DNA of 64,000 bases from Zingiber officinale (taxonomy: Eukaryota; Streptophyta; Magnoliopsida; Zingiberales; Zingiberaceae), in contig NC_055996.1 of assembly GCF_018446385.1 (NCBI RefSeq), forward strand, positions 46,360,365-46,424,364, given 5' to 3'. Numbering within the stretch: the first letter of the stretch is position 1; each line of letters begins with the position of its first letter. The position numbers were made by a program, and so were the translations under genes. Below the pieces are notes generated by a model that searched no databases, was not told where the DNA came from, and was given only the letters and a program-made list of their open reading frames with translations. This document shows positions 36,301 through 51,300 of the stretch, piece after piece.

Positions 36301-39300
36301 CATGCAGACTAAAAATCTGTAATTCTATTATTTTAATGATAACATTGTTAATTTGGCAATTTTGTGTCCACAGCTTAGTTTATCTAAAGAAGCAGAAGCA
36401 AAACTCTTGAAGGCCATTCAATCACAAAGGCATGGAGATGCTTTCTACTTTTGGGTTGGGATGGACAAAGATCCAAGAAATAGCCAACAAATGGCTTTTT
36501 GGGATTTTTGTGATGCAATAAATGCTGGAAATTGCAGGTAGACTGATGTATTTATTTCTTTTCCTTGAGTTGTTTTATTATGCAAAATAAAATGCTTAGA
36601 TAAGACAACCTCTGCTTATTTTAGTAAGTGTTTATTTACTTCACATGCTTTTTTTATAAAGATAATTTGCCATTTTGGAGCAGTTAAGGCAACCAAGTTG
36701 AATTTAATAACATGCTTGGTATGAGCTGAATAATGGAAATTATACTAATATTGAATTATTGATCAAGGAGAAAGACATAAAATGGAATTATTAATTCTAA
36801 AGAATAAATACACTAGATCATAAGTGTGATAATAAAAAAATGCATTAAATAATTTTTTATTTACGTTTAAGAGATTCAAATATTTTTCATTCACATAATA
36901 AATAGTTGCCAACATATAAATCAATAATAAAATAATTTCCATGCCAATAAAATAGTATTACATCATTTATTTTATAATTTTAATTGTATTTTTGACAAGG
37001 AATTTTGAAGAAATACTGCACTAAAATCAAATATGGCTATTTTGTACTTTGCAGCTCATCTACAAAAGATGATATATTGAATTTATAAAACATGATAGAA
37101 ATAAAAGATGGCTAGAGAAATATTAGTACAGAAAATGATTAAATTGTTTTAGAATTGCTAGAATAGGAAGAAAGTAGGCCAATAAATCTTACAGGCTAAT
37201 TGAGTCAAAAGTCAAATATTATATGATAATTTGATGGCCGCTAATTATTTTGTAGTAGGGTGTAATCAAGCTGAGTCAAGCCAAGATTAATTGTGTTTAA
37301 TCTTGTTTTTTTTCCTATTAATCTTTTTTATTAAAATCTTATCAAGCTCACTCAAGGTTTTTATCAAGTTTCATTAACAATGTTGTTGTGTTATAATTTA
37401 GGTACATGAAAGTTATATTATTTTCTTATTTTTAACATGTTATAAATAATTTAAGATTATAATTTTTTTATAAAATATTATATTTTTGTAACATATTATG
37501 AATAATTTAAGATTGTAAAATTTATAAAATCCTATATTTTTTTAATAAAAATTAAGAAATAAATCTATAATTGAATTTTACATAATTTAATAAATAAGTG
37601 TATTCATAAATTATTCATTAACATTAACAAACTGAGTTCACTAATAGTCACGCTTGATGTCTTGTATATTCCTTTCATTGTGTTTTCAATCTTGTCTTAG
37701 TTTAGATGTTCTATTTTTTAAAATTTATTTTTGGTGTTTATAGTTAACACTTTTTATTTCTTCTGCTCAAAAGCAGACAATTTTGATGTGGGCTAGCTAG
37801 GAGACTCCTTTATCTATAGTATATTAAGTTGGGGTGTTAAAGTTTTTAATGACACTAAAATGAATCTACATATTAAATTTGATTTTTTTTAATATGGCGT
37901 GCATTTGTTTTTAGTTAATTTTATTGATGCATGGTTATCAGGGCATTTGCATCATCCACATGGCTGAGATTATAACTCTTGTGGTTGATTTTTTTCCCCT
38001 ATTTTTCATAGTTATAAAACTAGATTAAAAGTATGAAAAAGTTTCAGAGGGTCAATTGGTCAAATTGTAAATCAAACAGAGAATTGGAGCTGATTGTAGA
38101 GTTGTAAACGAACTAAATGTTGGTGAGCAAGCTTTGTGATCATTTCTTCAAAAGCTTCTTTATGTTCGTTCAATATGTTCAAGTTCAATTAAATCAACAA
38201 GGTTGAACAACTCATTAATTTAAATGGATAAGCTTGAACACATGTGTTCAGTTATGAATAATGCTCACAAATAAAGCTTATTAATAATCTTATATATAAA
38301 CAAAAAGCCTTTCTAAACGAATAAACAAGTTTGTAATAAGAAACTCACTAACAAATCAAATAAGCTTAAAAATTTAAAAGCTTCAAACAATCAAAGAAAC
38401 TCGAATTAACACCTTGATAATATCTAAACGAACCAAGTATGAACCAAGGCAAAGCTCAGAAAGAAAAAAAAAGCTTGAACAACTGCATCTGCACCTTGGT
38501 TAATTTTAAGCTTGCTTTGGCTTGTCTTCGTTCATATCAAGGGTTTACAGCCCTAGCTTGGTATTTGGTAGGACAAACTTTGTAACCTACCCAATTGCTA
38601 TTTTAGTTATAATATTTATATCTCTGCACGACCAATATAAATATATCTAATTTACTAGAACCTAGAATGTAAATATTAATAAGAAGACATTTTTACCATC
38701 AAATATTAGAGTAGCTAATTAGGCCATCTAATGTTAAGGGTAGATAATTAGGATAGTTGAATGAAAATTAGGTCTTTTGTTTTTTGTTATTGGTTGTCCT
38801 ACATAAGACATCTTGTCCTATCTAATATTAGAGTAGGTAAATGGACATTTTGAAAAAATTTAGGAGCGTAACAAAACTGGTCGAGTTTCTATAGAATTGG
38901 CTGGCTGTCCCGATTTGATAAAAAACCGGCTTGTTCTTTTGGTTTGTAACTTGGTTTGAATGCATATCTGATCTGATTGAACTGATCATTATGGTTTGTA
39001 TGACTGTTTTTTTATGGTTTTTATTGAATACTAGGGAACAATTTTTTTTTATCTTTGGGTGTAGAGCAATAATCAAAACCCATACAAGACCCGAGATCTG
39101 GCATTTGGATAAAAGCAATTGTTAGATTTCTACTTTCTATTTGTTATTCTCATTCTGATTTTTTCTATTTTTATATTTTATTAATTTACTTAATCAAGTT
39201 ATGGTTCAGTTTATACTAAATCTATATTTACTTTATTGATGGAACTTAGTTATGTGCAAAAATTATCTTCAACTCTTCTCTTATTCAACAAAGGTTTGCT

Positions 39301-42300
39301 GTTGCTGAGATTCTTCGGAAGATGTATGGTATACAAGCTGATTGGAATTCATTACCTCAAATGCCAAATGATGGGGATTCATGGTCTGTTACAAATAGCT
39401 GGGTTTTGCCTACAAGGTCCTTCCTGGAGTTCGTAATGTTTTCCAGGTACGGGTTCATGTGAATATACTCCTTTTCCTATTTTCATGTGCATAATGCACA
39501 TTTAGCAAATGATGTTTGATCACCAATTTACTAAATGCTTCATGGTGATAAGTAATCCAAGTTTCTTTCTTATTTTTGAGGTGAAACAATTCAATTTTTT
39601 TATTTACATGATCAATGTATCAGAACTAACTTATTCAAATTGATTTCAGTTATTTGGATATTATAAGATCCATGCTAATAAGATAATGACAAAGAAGAGG
39701 AAAATTGGAGAATAAGTGTATTGGTTTCCAATGTAGATTCTACTCTTTAATTCTGCATCTTAAAATGGGGATTCATACAATATATTTAGATAACAGGAGA
39801 TCTCTTACCTATGCTCTGTCATTTTAGATTATAAAAGCTCTCTCTTAGACTTTAACATGGTACAGAGATGGACCCTCACCTCTAAAACAATAATGGATGA
39901 AGGTGAATGTCCAAGCATGAATTTTTCAATATAATGAAATGTAAAATCAAATCTAATCAAATAATCATTTACTTTATTTTCATGATCATGATTGGCTTTT
40001 GATTATTGTAACTTATTTCTAATCAGCTTTCTTGATTGCACTTTGATTGCCATGAATTTTTTGTTGGAATGTGGTGGGCTCTCAAAAACTTTCTAGGAAA
40101 AGAAGAGTTGTAGAGAAAAGAAGAGGAGTTGTAGTAGAATGACCTTTTATTGAAAAAAATACTTCTAATCTTGCAACTTCACATTACATGAGTATTTATA
40201 CTACTTAATAGAAACTACTAGATCATACATCATTAATTAGATACATGAACTTATTCTATCTAGATACATGAATTACAAGATTCATGTTTCACTTGGTTCA
40301 TGTACATAAAACATTTATGGTTCATGTATTCAAGTTTAATTCAACTTCTAACACTCCCCCCCTTAAACATGAATCTTCCTTACTCCAAACCTCAATCTTT
40401 GAAAATGATCATATTTGAGTGTCTTTGTAAAAATATCAACAACTTGATCCATCTTCTTTTTTTGCAATGTATTCCCGAATAAAATGATATCTTGTATCAA
40501 TATGCTTGTTACGTTCATGAAACAACGGATTCTATGCCAAACTTTGAGTTGACTTATTATCAATCATGATCCTTATAGCATCTTGCTTGAAACGAAGTTC
40601 CTTTAACAATCTTCCCAATCATATAGCATGACAAGTGCAAGAAGTAGTTGCAACACACTCAGCTTCACAACTGGAAAGTGTCACAATAGCTTGCTTTTTT
40701 GAACTCTACGAAATTGCATTATTTCCCCAAAAGAATATAAAACCAGTTGTGCTTTTTCTATCATCAATGTCTCTTGCAAAATCGCTATCACAATAGTCTG
40801 TCAACTTGTAGTTGCTAGAGGATGAATAAAGAATACCACAATCAAGAGTACCTTTAATATAACGAAGTATCCTCTTAGCTGCCAACATGTGAGACTCAGT
40901 TGGATTCTCCATAGATCGACTCACAACTCCAATTGCAAATAAAATGTCGGATCTTGTACAAGTCAAGTATCTCAAGCTCCTAATAAGACTTCTGAAAGTA
41001 GTTGGATCAATCTTCTCTTCTCCTTTCTTCATTTTGGATAGTTGAGCTCTAAATTGTATAGGGGTATTAATTGGTTTGCAATTGGACATATTGAACTTCT
41101 TAAGAACCTCTTTTGCATAACTCTCTTGTAAAATAGAAGTACCATCCTCCATTTGCTTTACTTGGATTCCCAAGAAATAAGTCTAAGTCCCATATCAGTC
41201 ATCTCAAATTCATAACTCATGACTATCTTGAATTTTTTAATCATTTTTTGATTATTTCCTGTAAATATGAGATCATCCACATAAATGCAAACAAGTAAGA
41301 AATCCTCATATAGAGTGCATATTCGTGGGTGCATCTTAAGAAACCATTTTCTTGCAAATATTTGTCAAGACGATTGTTCCAAGCTCTAGGTGCCGCTTTA
41401 AGACTATAAAGCGCCTTCTTTAGCTTCAAGACCTTGTCTTCATGCCCCTTAACCACATATCCAATAGGTTGCTCAATGAAATATCTTCATTCAGATAACC
41501 ATTAAGAAAGACAGATTTAACATTTAATTAATAAATCTTCTAATGATTTTGTCTCCAATTGAGCTACCGGAGCAAATACTTGACATAATCAATACTTTGT
41601 TTTTGTTTGTAGCCTTTAGCAACAAGTCGTGCTTTATACCTTTCTGCTTCTCCATTGACATTCTTCTTTGTCTTGTACACCCATTTAACACCAATAGTCT
41701 CATGACCTTTTGGAATAGATACTAACTCGCAAGTATCATTCTTCACAATGACTTGCATTTCTTCAATCTATGGCTCCTCTCTATTTCTCATCCTCCTTTA
41801 CTTCTTCAAAGCTCAAAGGTTCAACATTTGCAAGTAAACAAAACATACTCATTTCATCAATAGCATGAGTCTCATTGTATATTTCATCAAGACTTCGATA
41901 TTTTGGAGTCTTTTTTCCTGAAGATGATCCCGATGTTATTGATAACCCAGGTGTATGTGGAGTTGTTGGTGGAGTAGATTCCTCTTGGACTTCTTCCACA
42001 TCATAGTAAGGAAGAAAATCATATGACCCTTCTTCCTTAAAGCTCTAGTCCTATGATGTATTTATATTAAATTCTATATCTTTGCTAATCACAATTCTTT
42101 ATGTGGATTGTACAATCTATACCCTTTGGAATTTTCATTAAATCCAATGAAAATAAGTTTCTAACTCCAATCATCTAACTTGACTCTTTCTTGTTCATGG
42201 ATATAGGCAAGTGCAATGGATCCAAATATTTGTGGATGTGATATAGTTGGCTTCCACCCACTTCATGCTTCTTGAGGTGTTACATTCTTAAAGCTTTTTG

Positions 42301-45300
42301 TTGGAGATTGATTTGAAAGAGACACAGCACATGCCACAACTTCAGTCCAAAACTCCTTAGGCATGTCTTTAGATTTTAACATACTCCTTGCCATATTAAG
42401 TATTGTCCCGTTCTTCCTTTCACCAACTCTGTTTTGCTGAGATAATCTTGGAACTGTCAAAAGACGACGAAGTCCATGCAACTCATAAAAACTGTTAAAC
42501 TCATTAGATATAAATGCCCTACCCTTATTGGTTCTTAATGCTTGAATTTGATATCTACTTTCTTTTTCAATAAGAGCTTTGAACTTTGTGAACGTACCAA
42601 ATACCTCAAATTTTTTGTTTAAAAAATAAGCACATGTCTTTCTATTGAAATCATCAATAAAGAGCACAAATGATGGAATAAAAGGAGAACAACAAGTTGC
42701 GCAACAAGCTTATGATATGGATCATGCTCAACTCACTCTATATATTAATGATGATCCATTATACATCAATGGAGGTCCAATTACAAGGGCTAAGGCTAAA
42801 AAGATGAAGGAAGCACTTAATGTGCTAATTGAAGATGTGAAGGCCAAAGCTACCATTGAAGAGTTTGACAAAGAGCAAGTCATCCGGCTTAATTAACCTA
42901 ATTCAAGCCTTAGGTGAGCTGAATTAGCATTTAAGTCTCATATCTATGTAGTATGGATATGTTGGCTCAATTTGGACTCAATTTCTACCTTTATTTGGGT
43001 TGTAATAATGCTATAAACTTAAAATGGCTAAGTAGTCTATATAGGCTTTCTTTTGGCCTTTTAGGATTTTTTGGTCAACCTATAGTTATAAATAAAGGGG
43101 GTGACAACCATATATGTATCTTTGACATATTTTTCAATCTAAAGCACGATGAGGCTCTTGCTTGTTGGTTCTTCATTGAACTAGAATTTATCAAGGCATC
43201 TCCTTGTGACGTTCAAAGACTTATCAACCTCAATACCTAGGTTGCGGTGTCTCCCATCTTCTATACCAAGGTTCATGCTTTCCTAAGCATTGGGTTGAGG
43301 TTTCTTTTCATCTATCTTATCGTCGTTGTGGGTTCTTGAGATATCTTTCTCGTTGGGTTCACATCATTTGGTATCAGAGCTTTGGTTTTTCTAAATCGAT
43401 TTGGTTATCCTTTTTCTTTGTGCTTGAATCTTTGTCTATTTGTTAAACATTATCTACATATCATTATCATCTCGATCTCAGTGAGATTTATTCGTCTTGT
43501 TGCTAACAAATTATTTTCGGCAAAAAAAGAGCTGAAATTAAAAAAAAATATTTTCGGAAAAATAGAAAAAAAAGGAAACAAAAAAAAAGGTGAGTGTAGA
43601 GAATTGTTATTTCTATATTTGCACTTACCAATTCCGCATTTCCTTTAAAGTTTTGCCTAGATTTAATTCTAACACCTATTTAGATTAAGTTCTGGCAAAT
43701 TCCTTTTCAATTCTTATTTCAAGTTTCTTTATCTTTTATTCCGACATTCTCATAAGTTTTGCCTAGATTCAATTCTGGCAAATTTCCTTTCTTAACTTAA
43801 TTTAAGTTTTCAATTATGCAATTTGCATTCTTCTATCAATTCTTTTCTTTTATCCTAATACCTTTGGGATTTTCAATTAGTTCGTTTACAAGAAATTGCT
43901 ATAATTCTAAGTTCTTTAAAGAGCTAACATTAGCGAGTTGAGTGACAACAGATTGCATTAATGGCGACAAGTGGAGAAAAAGCAAGACCTAGAGAATGCA
44001 TGGAAATCAGATTCAATCAAATCCTCAGCAGATTTGAGAGACAAGAGGCTGTAATTATTGAATTGCAAAATAGCCAAGCTAATAGAGTTCCTACATGAAG
44101 TTCAAGGCAATATAACCGTGAAGACAACAATGATGATGATGATGGTATTTCTAAGGACATTGATGATATAACTTCTAGTGGCAGATCTGGTGGTATCAGA
44201 ATTAGTGGTAGAAGGGGAAGGATGGGTGATTATGTTGATAGAAACTTGGAAAATATTAAAATGAAGATTCCTTCTTTTCAAGGCAAAAGTGATCCAGACG
44301 CATATTTAGAGTGGAAAAAGAAAGTGGAATTAGTATTTGATTGTCACAACTACTCTGAAGAGAAGAAGGTAAAACTTGTTGCTGTCGAATTTATTGATTA
44401 TGCTATTATTTGGTGGGATCAAGTTATTCTAAGCAGGAGAAGAAACAACGAGAGACCCGTTGACACTTGGGAAGAGATGAAATCAATTATGAGAAAGAGG
44501 TTCATTCCATCACATTACTATCGAGATTTGTACCAACGGCTACAAAGTCTAACTCAAGGATCCAAGACCGTGGAGGTGAAGGCGCTAGAATTCCGTTCTG
44601 TTTCAATTTTCCTGTACAAAAATTGTACAAGAACAGAACTTTTTTTTTAGCAACCCGCATGTTCGATCAATCATGTGTTTGATCAATCAAGCAAGTTCTT
44701 GAATGATTAAAGCACACCTTGATCGAAGTACAAGATCGCTGTCCTCTTGTGTTGGTATTCCAAAATCGATACAAAGAAAACAAACTAATTACGTAGCGGA
44801 ATTAAGAACTAGTTGTTCCTTTACTTTGTAGCTAAAGACCTCTTGATCTTCTGTTGTATTCCTCTCCTCTTCTTGGACGTCGTGTGGGCAACGATCTACC
44901 AAGACAACACCACCCTCCTTTTCTCGGTTTCAAAACTGCCGGCTACAAAAGGAGGCTCTAGGATGGGGTACATTCTAATCTTTTTCCTTCTTCTTGCCGC
45001 CGACCACCAATGGATTGCTAGAAAGGGATGTCGACCCTAGCTAGGAGAGGAAGGGGGAAAGGGGCGCCGACCCTAAGCAAGGAGGAGGAGGAAAGGGGCA
45101 TCGACCCTAGAGGGAGAGAGAGGTGCCGGCGACCATAAGCAAGGGAAAAGAGAATTAGGAAAATTAGGTTTTAGGGGCCACCACCTACTCTTTTTTATAG
45201 GCTTATCATCGGTTACAAAGAAAGAACAAATAACAGAATCTGTTTAGAAAACATCTCTCTTTCTATAACCGAGTTAAACCAACCAAGTTAAGTTAAACCA

Positions 45301-48300
45301 AACTAAGTTAAGTTAAACTGAACCAAGTTAAACCAAATCCAGTTAAACCAAATCAAGTTATGGATGGGTGGATGCAAGACTTTATATAGAGGTTACAACA
45401 TGGACCTAGGGGAGTAATTGGTTTAGGCCTCCTGATGGGCTTGAGCTTCCTGTGTTTGGCCCGAACACTCAACCCAAGTCCATCCATAATAACCCATACC
45501 ACTAAAGGGTTATTATTGAACTATTACACTAATCCCATATTACAATATGAGCTCTTTCTTATCATGAGTGCGTTAATCTTCCCGTGTTTAAGATATCGTA
45601 TGTCCGTTAATTAATTGAGTTACTGACAACCCAATTAATTAACATTTGATTCCAAGAGTAGTACCACTCAATTTTATTATCATGCCGGACTAAGTCCACC
45701 TGCAGAGTTTACATGATAATCCTTATGAGCTCCTCAAGCGGACATCATCAGTCTAAATAATTAGGACACAAGTTTTTTCTATAATCAACAACACACCATA
45801 TGCCACAGTAGTATTTCCCAACTCATCGGACATATTGATTTAACAAATAAATCTCACCCATTGATAAGTTAAATACATAAATACTAAGTATACGTGTTTG
45901 TTATTATATAGGGATTAAGAGGACGCACATCCATAATAACTAAGGTTCTATTCTTTTATGTAGTCAGTATAAATCGAACAACCACAAATAATCTTGCTCA
46001 ATATATACATATGTATTAGTGTAATTTTATAGTTAAGACAGACTAATACTAAATTACACTACAACCGTTCCAATAGTTTGTCCCAATCCATCTTGGTTGT
46101 GAGCTACTATTTATAATTTATAAGGAATCGATAACATGATCTTCTGTGTGACACCACTCATCATGTTATCTACAATATAAATTAAATGGACAACTGCATT
46201 GACATATATATAAATATAAAATGCATATATTTGATCAAAGTGATTCTCATTTCAAAATATTTCAAAACAGATGTTCATACAAAAGCTAGACTTATATTAT
46301 ACATCCCAACAGGAGAATACCACAGAGAAGGAGATTGCCATGATTCGAGCTAATGTGAAGGAGGACCGAGAAGCAACCATGGCAAGATTTTTAGAAGGTT
46401 TGAATTCAGAAATTGGAAATATAGTAGAGTTGCAACATTATGTGGAGTTCGAAGATATGATATATATGTCCATGAAAATTGAAAGGCAACTCAAAAGGAA
46501 GGGTTCGATCAAGCATGGTGAAAGTTCTAATTCATCCACTTGGAAATCTAGTTGGAACAAAAGAGATGATAAAGTTGCATCAAAGAGTAAGATCGAGTTT
46601 TTGAAGAATAAAGATGTTAATTCTCCATTGGTTAAAGGTAAAGAACCTATCTAATCTTTGAGAAATAGAGATATTAAATGCTTTAAGTGTTTGGGAAGAG
46701 GACATATTGCTCACAATGTCCAAACAAAAGAAGTATGCTTTTGAAAGAAAATGGTGATATTGAAACTGAGAGTGAGTCCGATGATGATAATGCCTTGCCA
46801 CCATTGATGGAAAGTGATGTAGAAGAGTATGCCGTAGAAGGTGAAGCCCTTGTCATTAGGCGTGCTCTAAATGTGCAAGTGAAGGAAGAAGATGAAGAAC
46901 GAGACAACATATTTCATACCTGTTGTCACATTAAAGATAAGGTATGTAGTATGATTATAGATGGAGGAAGTTGAACTAATGTGGCTAGTACTTTCTTGGT
47001 TGAGAAATTATGCTTACTTACCACTAAACATCCTAGATTTTATAAACTACAATGGTTGAGTGATTGCGGCGAAGTTAAAGTCACTAAGCAAGTATTGGTT
47101 TCATCATCCATTGGTAGGTATCATGGTGATGATCTTTGTGATGTAGTACCAATGTATGTAAGTCATTTGCTTTTAGGTAGACCATGATAATTTGATAGGA
47201 GGGTCATGCACGATGGGAAAAGGAGTGTGAGAAAGAAAAAGTGAGGATGAGAGAAGTGAAAAAAAGAATGAAAAAAAATCTAGAGCAAGAGAGTAAAAAA
47301 GTGAGCTTTTATGCAAAAGAAAGAGAGCTTTTTATTTTCAAGAGTCGATGATTGTACTTTTGTACAAAGAGACTTATTTTAACACTAACAATATTAATCC
47401 TTCTTTGCCTAGTGTTGTTAAATCTCTTTTGTAGGAATTTGATGATGTTTTTCTTGAAGAAGTTCTTGATGAATTGTCACCACTTAGGGGAATAGAGCAC
47501 CAGATTGACTTCATCCCAGGAGCTGTCATTTCTAATTGACTAGTTTATAGGAGCAATCCTATGGAGATGAAGGAGCTTTAGAAGCAAGTTGAAGAGTTGA
47601 TGAGAAAAGGGGAGATCGTGCGGCTTTATGGAGTATCGAGAAGCATAGTTTCAGATCGTGATGTAAAGTTTCTAAGCTACTTTTGGAAGACATTATGGGG
47701 AAGGTTAGGAACAAAGCTTTTGTCTTCCACAACTTGTCATCCACAAACAGATGAACAAACTGAGGTAGTAAATTGAACTTTATCTATTTTATTGAGAGCT
47801 ATCATTCAAAAGAATTTAAAAGGTTAGGAAGATTGTTTACCACATGTTGAATTTACTTATAATAGATCTATGCATTATACTACTAATTTTTCTTCTTTTG
47901 AAGTGGTATATGGGTTCAAACCTTTAACTCCTTTAGATTTGTCACCTTTGCCTATCTTTGAGCGTGCCAGTTTAGATGATACCAGAAAAGCTGAGTTTGT
48001 GAGGCAACTGCATTAGAAAGTTTGATTGCAAATTGAAAAGAGGATTGAACAATATGCTGCGCAAGCCAACAAGGGACGAAAGAAAGTGATCTTTGAACCT
48101 GGGGATTGAGTTTGGATTCGTATGAGGATGGAAAGATTCCCTACTAAACGTCGTACTAAGTTGCATCTAGGAGGAGATGGTCCATTTCAAGTCATTGCTC
48201 GAATCAATGATATAATGCATACAAGCTTGACTTACCAGGTGAGTATAATGTGAGTGCTACATTTAATGTTTCTGATCTTTCTCCTTTTGATGTAGGCGAT

Positions 48301-51300
48301 CAAGATTAGAGGACGAAACCTTTTGAGGAGAGGGGGAATGATGGAGTAAAAGAAGGAGAACAACAAGTTGGCAACAAGCTTATGATATGGATCATACTTA
48401 ACCCACTCTAGATATTAATGATGATCTATTATGCATCAATGGAAGCTCAATTATAAGGGCTAAGGCTAAAAAGATGAGGGAAGCACTTAATGTGCTAATT
48501 GAAGATGTGAAGGTCAAAGTCACCATTCAAGCCTTAGATGAGTTGAATTAGCATTTAAGTCTCATATCTATGTAATATGGATATGTAGGTTTAATTTGGA
48601 CTCAATTTTTACTTTTATTTGGGTTGTAATAATGCCATAAATTTAAAATAGCTAAGTAGTCTATATAGGTCTTTACTAAATGGGCTTTCTTTTGGCCTTT
48701 TAGGGTTTTTTGGTCACCCTATAGTTATAAATAAAGGGGGTGACGACCACACATGTATCTTTGACATATTTTTCAATCTAAAGTACGGTGAGGCTCTCGC
48801 TTGTTGGTTCTTCATTGAACTAGAATTTATCAAGGCATCTCCTTGTAGCGTTCAAAGACTTGTCAACCTCAATCCTAAGGTTGTGACATCTCCCACATCT
48901 TCTATACCAGTTCCTGCTTTCCTAAGTATTGGGTCGAGGTTTCTTTTCATGCATCTTATTGTCTTAGACCTTCCTTCTTTCTGTCTTCAATTCGTTGTGG
49001 GTTCTTGAGATATCTTTCTCGTTGGGTTCACATCAACAAAGTAATAGCTTTTACTGAGAGATTCAGGCTACAAATATCAGCACAGACAAGTTAGAGTGGT
49101 TTAGTTGCTCTTGAAATGGATTGCTTTGGAAAACTCTTTCTTGGATGCTTGCCTAGTAAGCGTGCTTCACACAATTGATTAGGGTGATCAATTTTTGAAA
49201 TTCCTTTCACCATCTTATGATCTCCCAAAGCTTTAAGTCCATCAAAATTCAAATAGCCAAACCTCATATGCCAAATCCACGATGGTCTTCGATACAAGTC
49301 TTCAAGCACGGTTCTCAATTCTTCAAGTCTAATAAGAATATCTTGTTCTTATTCATCACCTTAGCAACAATGTTAGAATCTTGATCTCATAGCCAAAGCA
49401 TACAGTCATTCATATGAATCTTGTAATTTTTTTCCAAAAGTTGACTAATACTTAAAATATTGCTAGTCAATTTTGGAACATAATAAACATCAAGTACTTG
49501 TGACCACCATTCTTTGTTTCAAGAAGAATTGTACCTTTACCTTCCATCTTCACCTTTGTGTTATTTCTAAAGCTTACAAAATCTTTCTTGTTTGTATCAA
49601 GCCCTACAAATTTACTTTTATTACCGGTCATATGATTGCTAGCTCCATTATCAAGGTACCATGTGTTTGCTTTTCCAATAGAGTCATTGAGTGCTTGAAA
49701 CAAAGATTGCTCTACATCATCTTTCTTGTTCTCCATTAGATTTGCTTCTTCATCTTCCATGTTTGATTGACACTCCCAAATATAATGTCCAAATTTGTGA
49801 CAAGAATAACATTCAATTTGAGATTTATTTCTTTTATCATCATACCTCACATAGTTACCTCTTCCTCTTGCTCTTCCACGACCTCTTGCAGATGTTTTGT
49901 TAGTATTAGTCCTAGTACCAATTATGAGATGATTGTAAATGATTCATTTTGTATTATATTTCATTATTAATAAAAGGCAAAGTTGGTTTTTATATTTATT
50001 TCAGTTCAGTACTGATTGAATAAGTATAATAATGTCCTTGGGTAGTAGGTTCTTATCTACAACATATTAATTGGTTGAATTGATAGTGAATATTGTAGAT
50101 ATACATGGAACACTATTCTTAACTATTCCTAGTTAAGCATTAATATATAAGAATAATATTAATGTGTTGAGATTAGCATGTAGGTCAACGGATGACTTGA
50201 TTTCATAAGTCATGAATATGAGATATCAGGTTGACATATAAGTATGTATTAGAGAATATATACTGAATGATTCGCCATGAGAATGTTTCATGTATCGTTA
50301 TATGAGTGTCATAAACATTTTAATGTGACTAAAGGCAAAGTTGGTTTTTATATTTATTTCAGTTCAGTACTGATTGAATAAGTATAATAATATCCTTAGG
50401 TAGTAGGTTCTTATCTACAACATATCAATTGGTTGAATTGATAGTGAAATATTGTAGATATACATGGAACACTATTCTTAACTATTCTTAGTCAAGCATT
50501 AATATACAAGAATAATATTAATGTGTTGAGATTAGCATGTAGGTCAACGGATGACTTGATTTCATAAGTCATAAATATGAGATATCAGGTTGACACATGG
50601 GTAAATATTAGAGAATATATACTGAATGATCCGCCATAAGAATGTTTCATGGATCGTTATATGAGTGTCATAAACATTCTCATGTGACTATTGGTATGAA
50701 TAGTCCTTAGACCTGAAGTTACTACGGTTCCTTACATAAGGAGTTAAGTACTTTGGTATCGGCAAACGTCACATGTAACAAGGTGGACAATAAAGTCGAT
50801 CACTGGGTATGCAATGAATTATGCGGAGGGATGTGAGTGATGTAGATGAGATCTATCCCTTCCATATGACGGAAGCGATATTTGTGGGCCCCTTGATTAG
50901 GACACAAGAAAGCATGACCATGCACAAATGAGTCAATATGAGATATTGAGCTTATTTGATTGAGTGTCTACTTAGAGATCAAGAAACACAAAAGGTTGAT
51001 AAGAGGATGACATAGTTTATGCCTTATTGATCAATCTATATATCAAGGATAGAGGTGCCAAATCATACAAGATAATAGTCACGGACAGGTTAGGTCGGAT
51101 CTCGACTTTCTCGTCACTTGGGTAGCAATGATGCCTTGCTAGATGTCACTCATTGTTTATGTATCTAAATGTTGATTTGGATACTTTGCCAACGTTACAA
51201 GAAGCTATTGGGTTACACACAAAGAACAAGTAGATTTGGAGATAGGTTCATATGATGAATCATTGGATTAAGTCTAATCCGAATTGGACTTATTGAGTTA

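Larger units (their letters stand above)
22897..36373 (+). other. Intron 10, 13.5 kb, expanded by transposable elements
   Basis: The donor after AAAAAG and the acceptor TCCACAG join exons 10 and 11 in phase 0. Identified contents are listed separately: a hAT-like element with a V-ATPase fragment, a LINE, a TIR element and gypsy remnants. The stretches 22897-24220, 24780-25600 and 28150-29300 show no gene that I can identify. Confidence 0.8.
42671..49035 (+). mobile_element. Ty3/gypsy retrotransposon, plus strand, with 5-bp duplication
   Basis: LTRs 42671-43366 and 48339-49035 (TGATG...CATCA) are flanked by ACAAA at 42666-42670 and 49036-49040. The primer site is TGGTATCAGAGC (43369-43380) and the purine tract GAGGAGAGGGGGA (48326-48338). 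Gag, zinc knuckle, protease and integrase remnants occur in gypsy order, but most reverse transcriptase and RNase H are deleted. It inserted into the integrase of the copia and was later hit by a family-X solo LTR. Confidence 0.9.

Noticed and set aside
42645..42896. An 83-residue plus-strand frame with [18 protein letters not shown]
   Set aside because: It lies in the gypsy 5' LTR and repeats, broken, in the 3' LTR. The 'PITRAKAKK' word recalls the C-terminus of gypsy polyproteins extending into an LTR, but here it cannot be joined to pol, so it is not listed as a gene.
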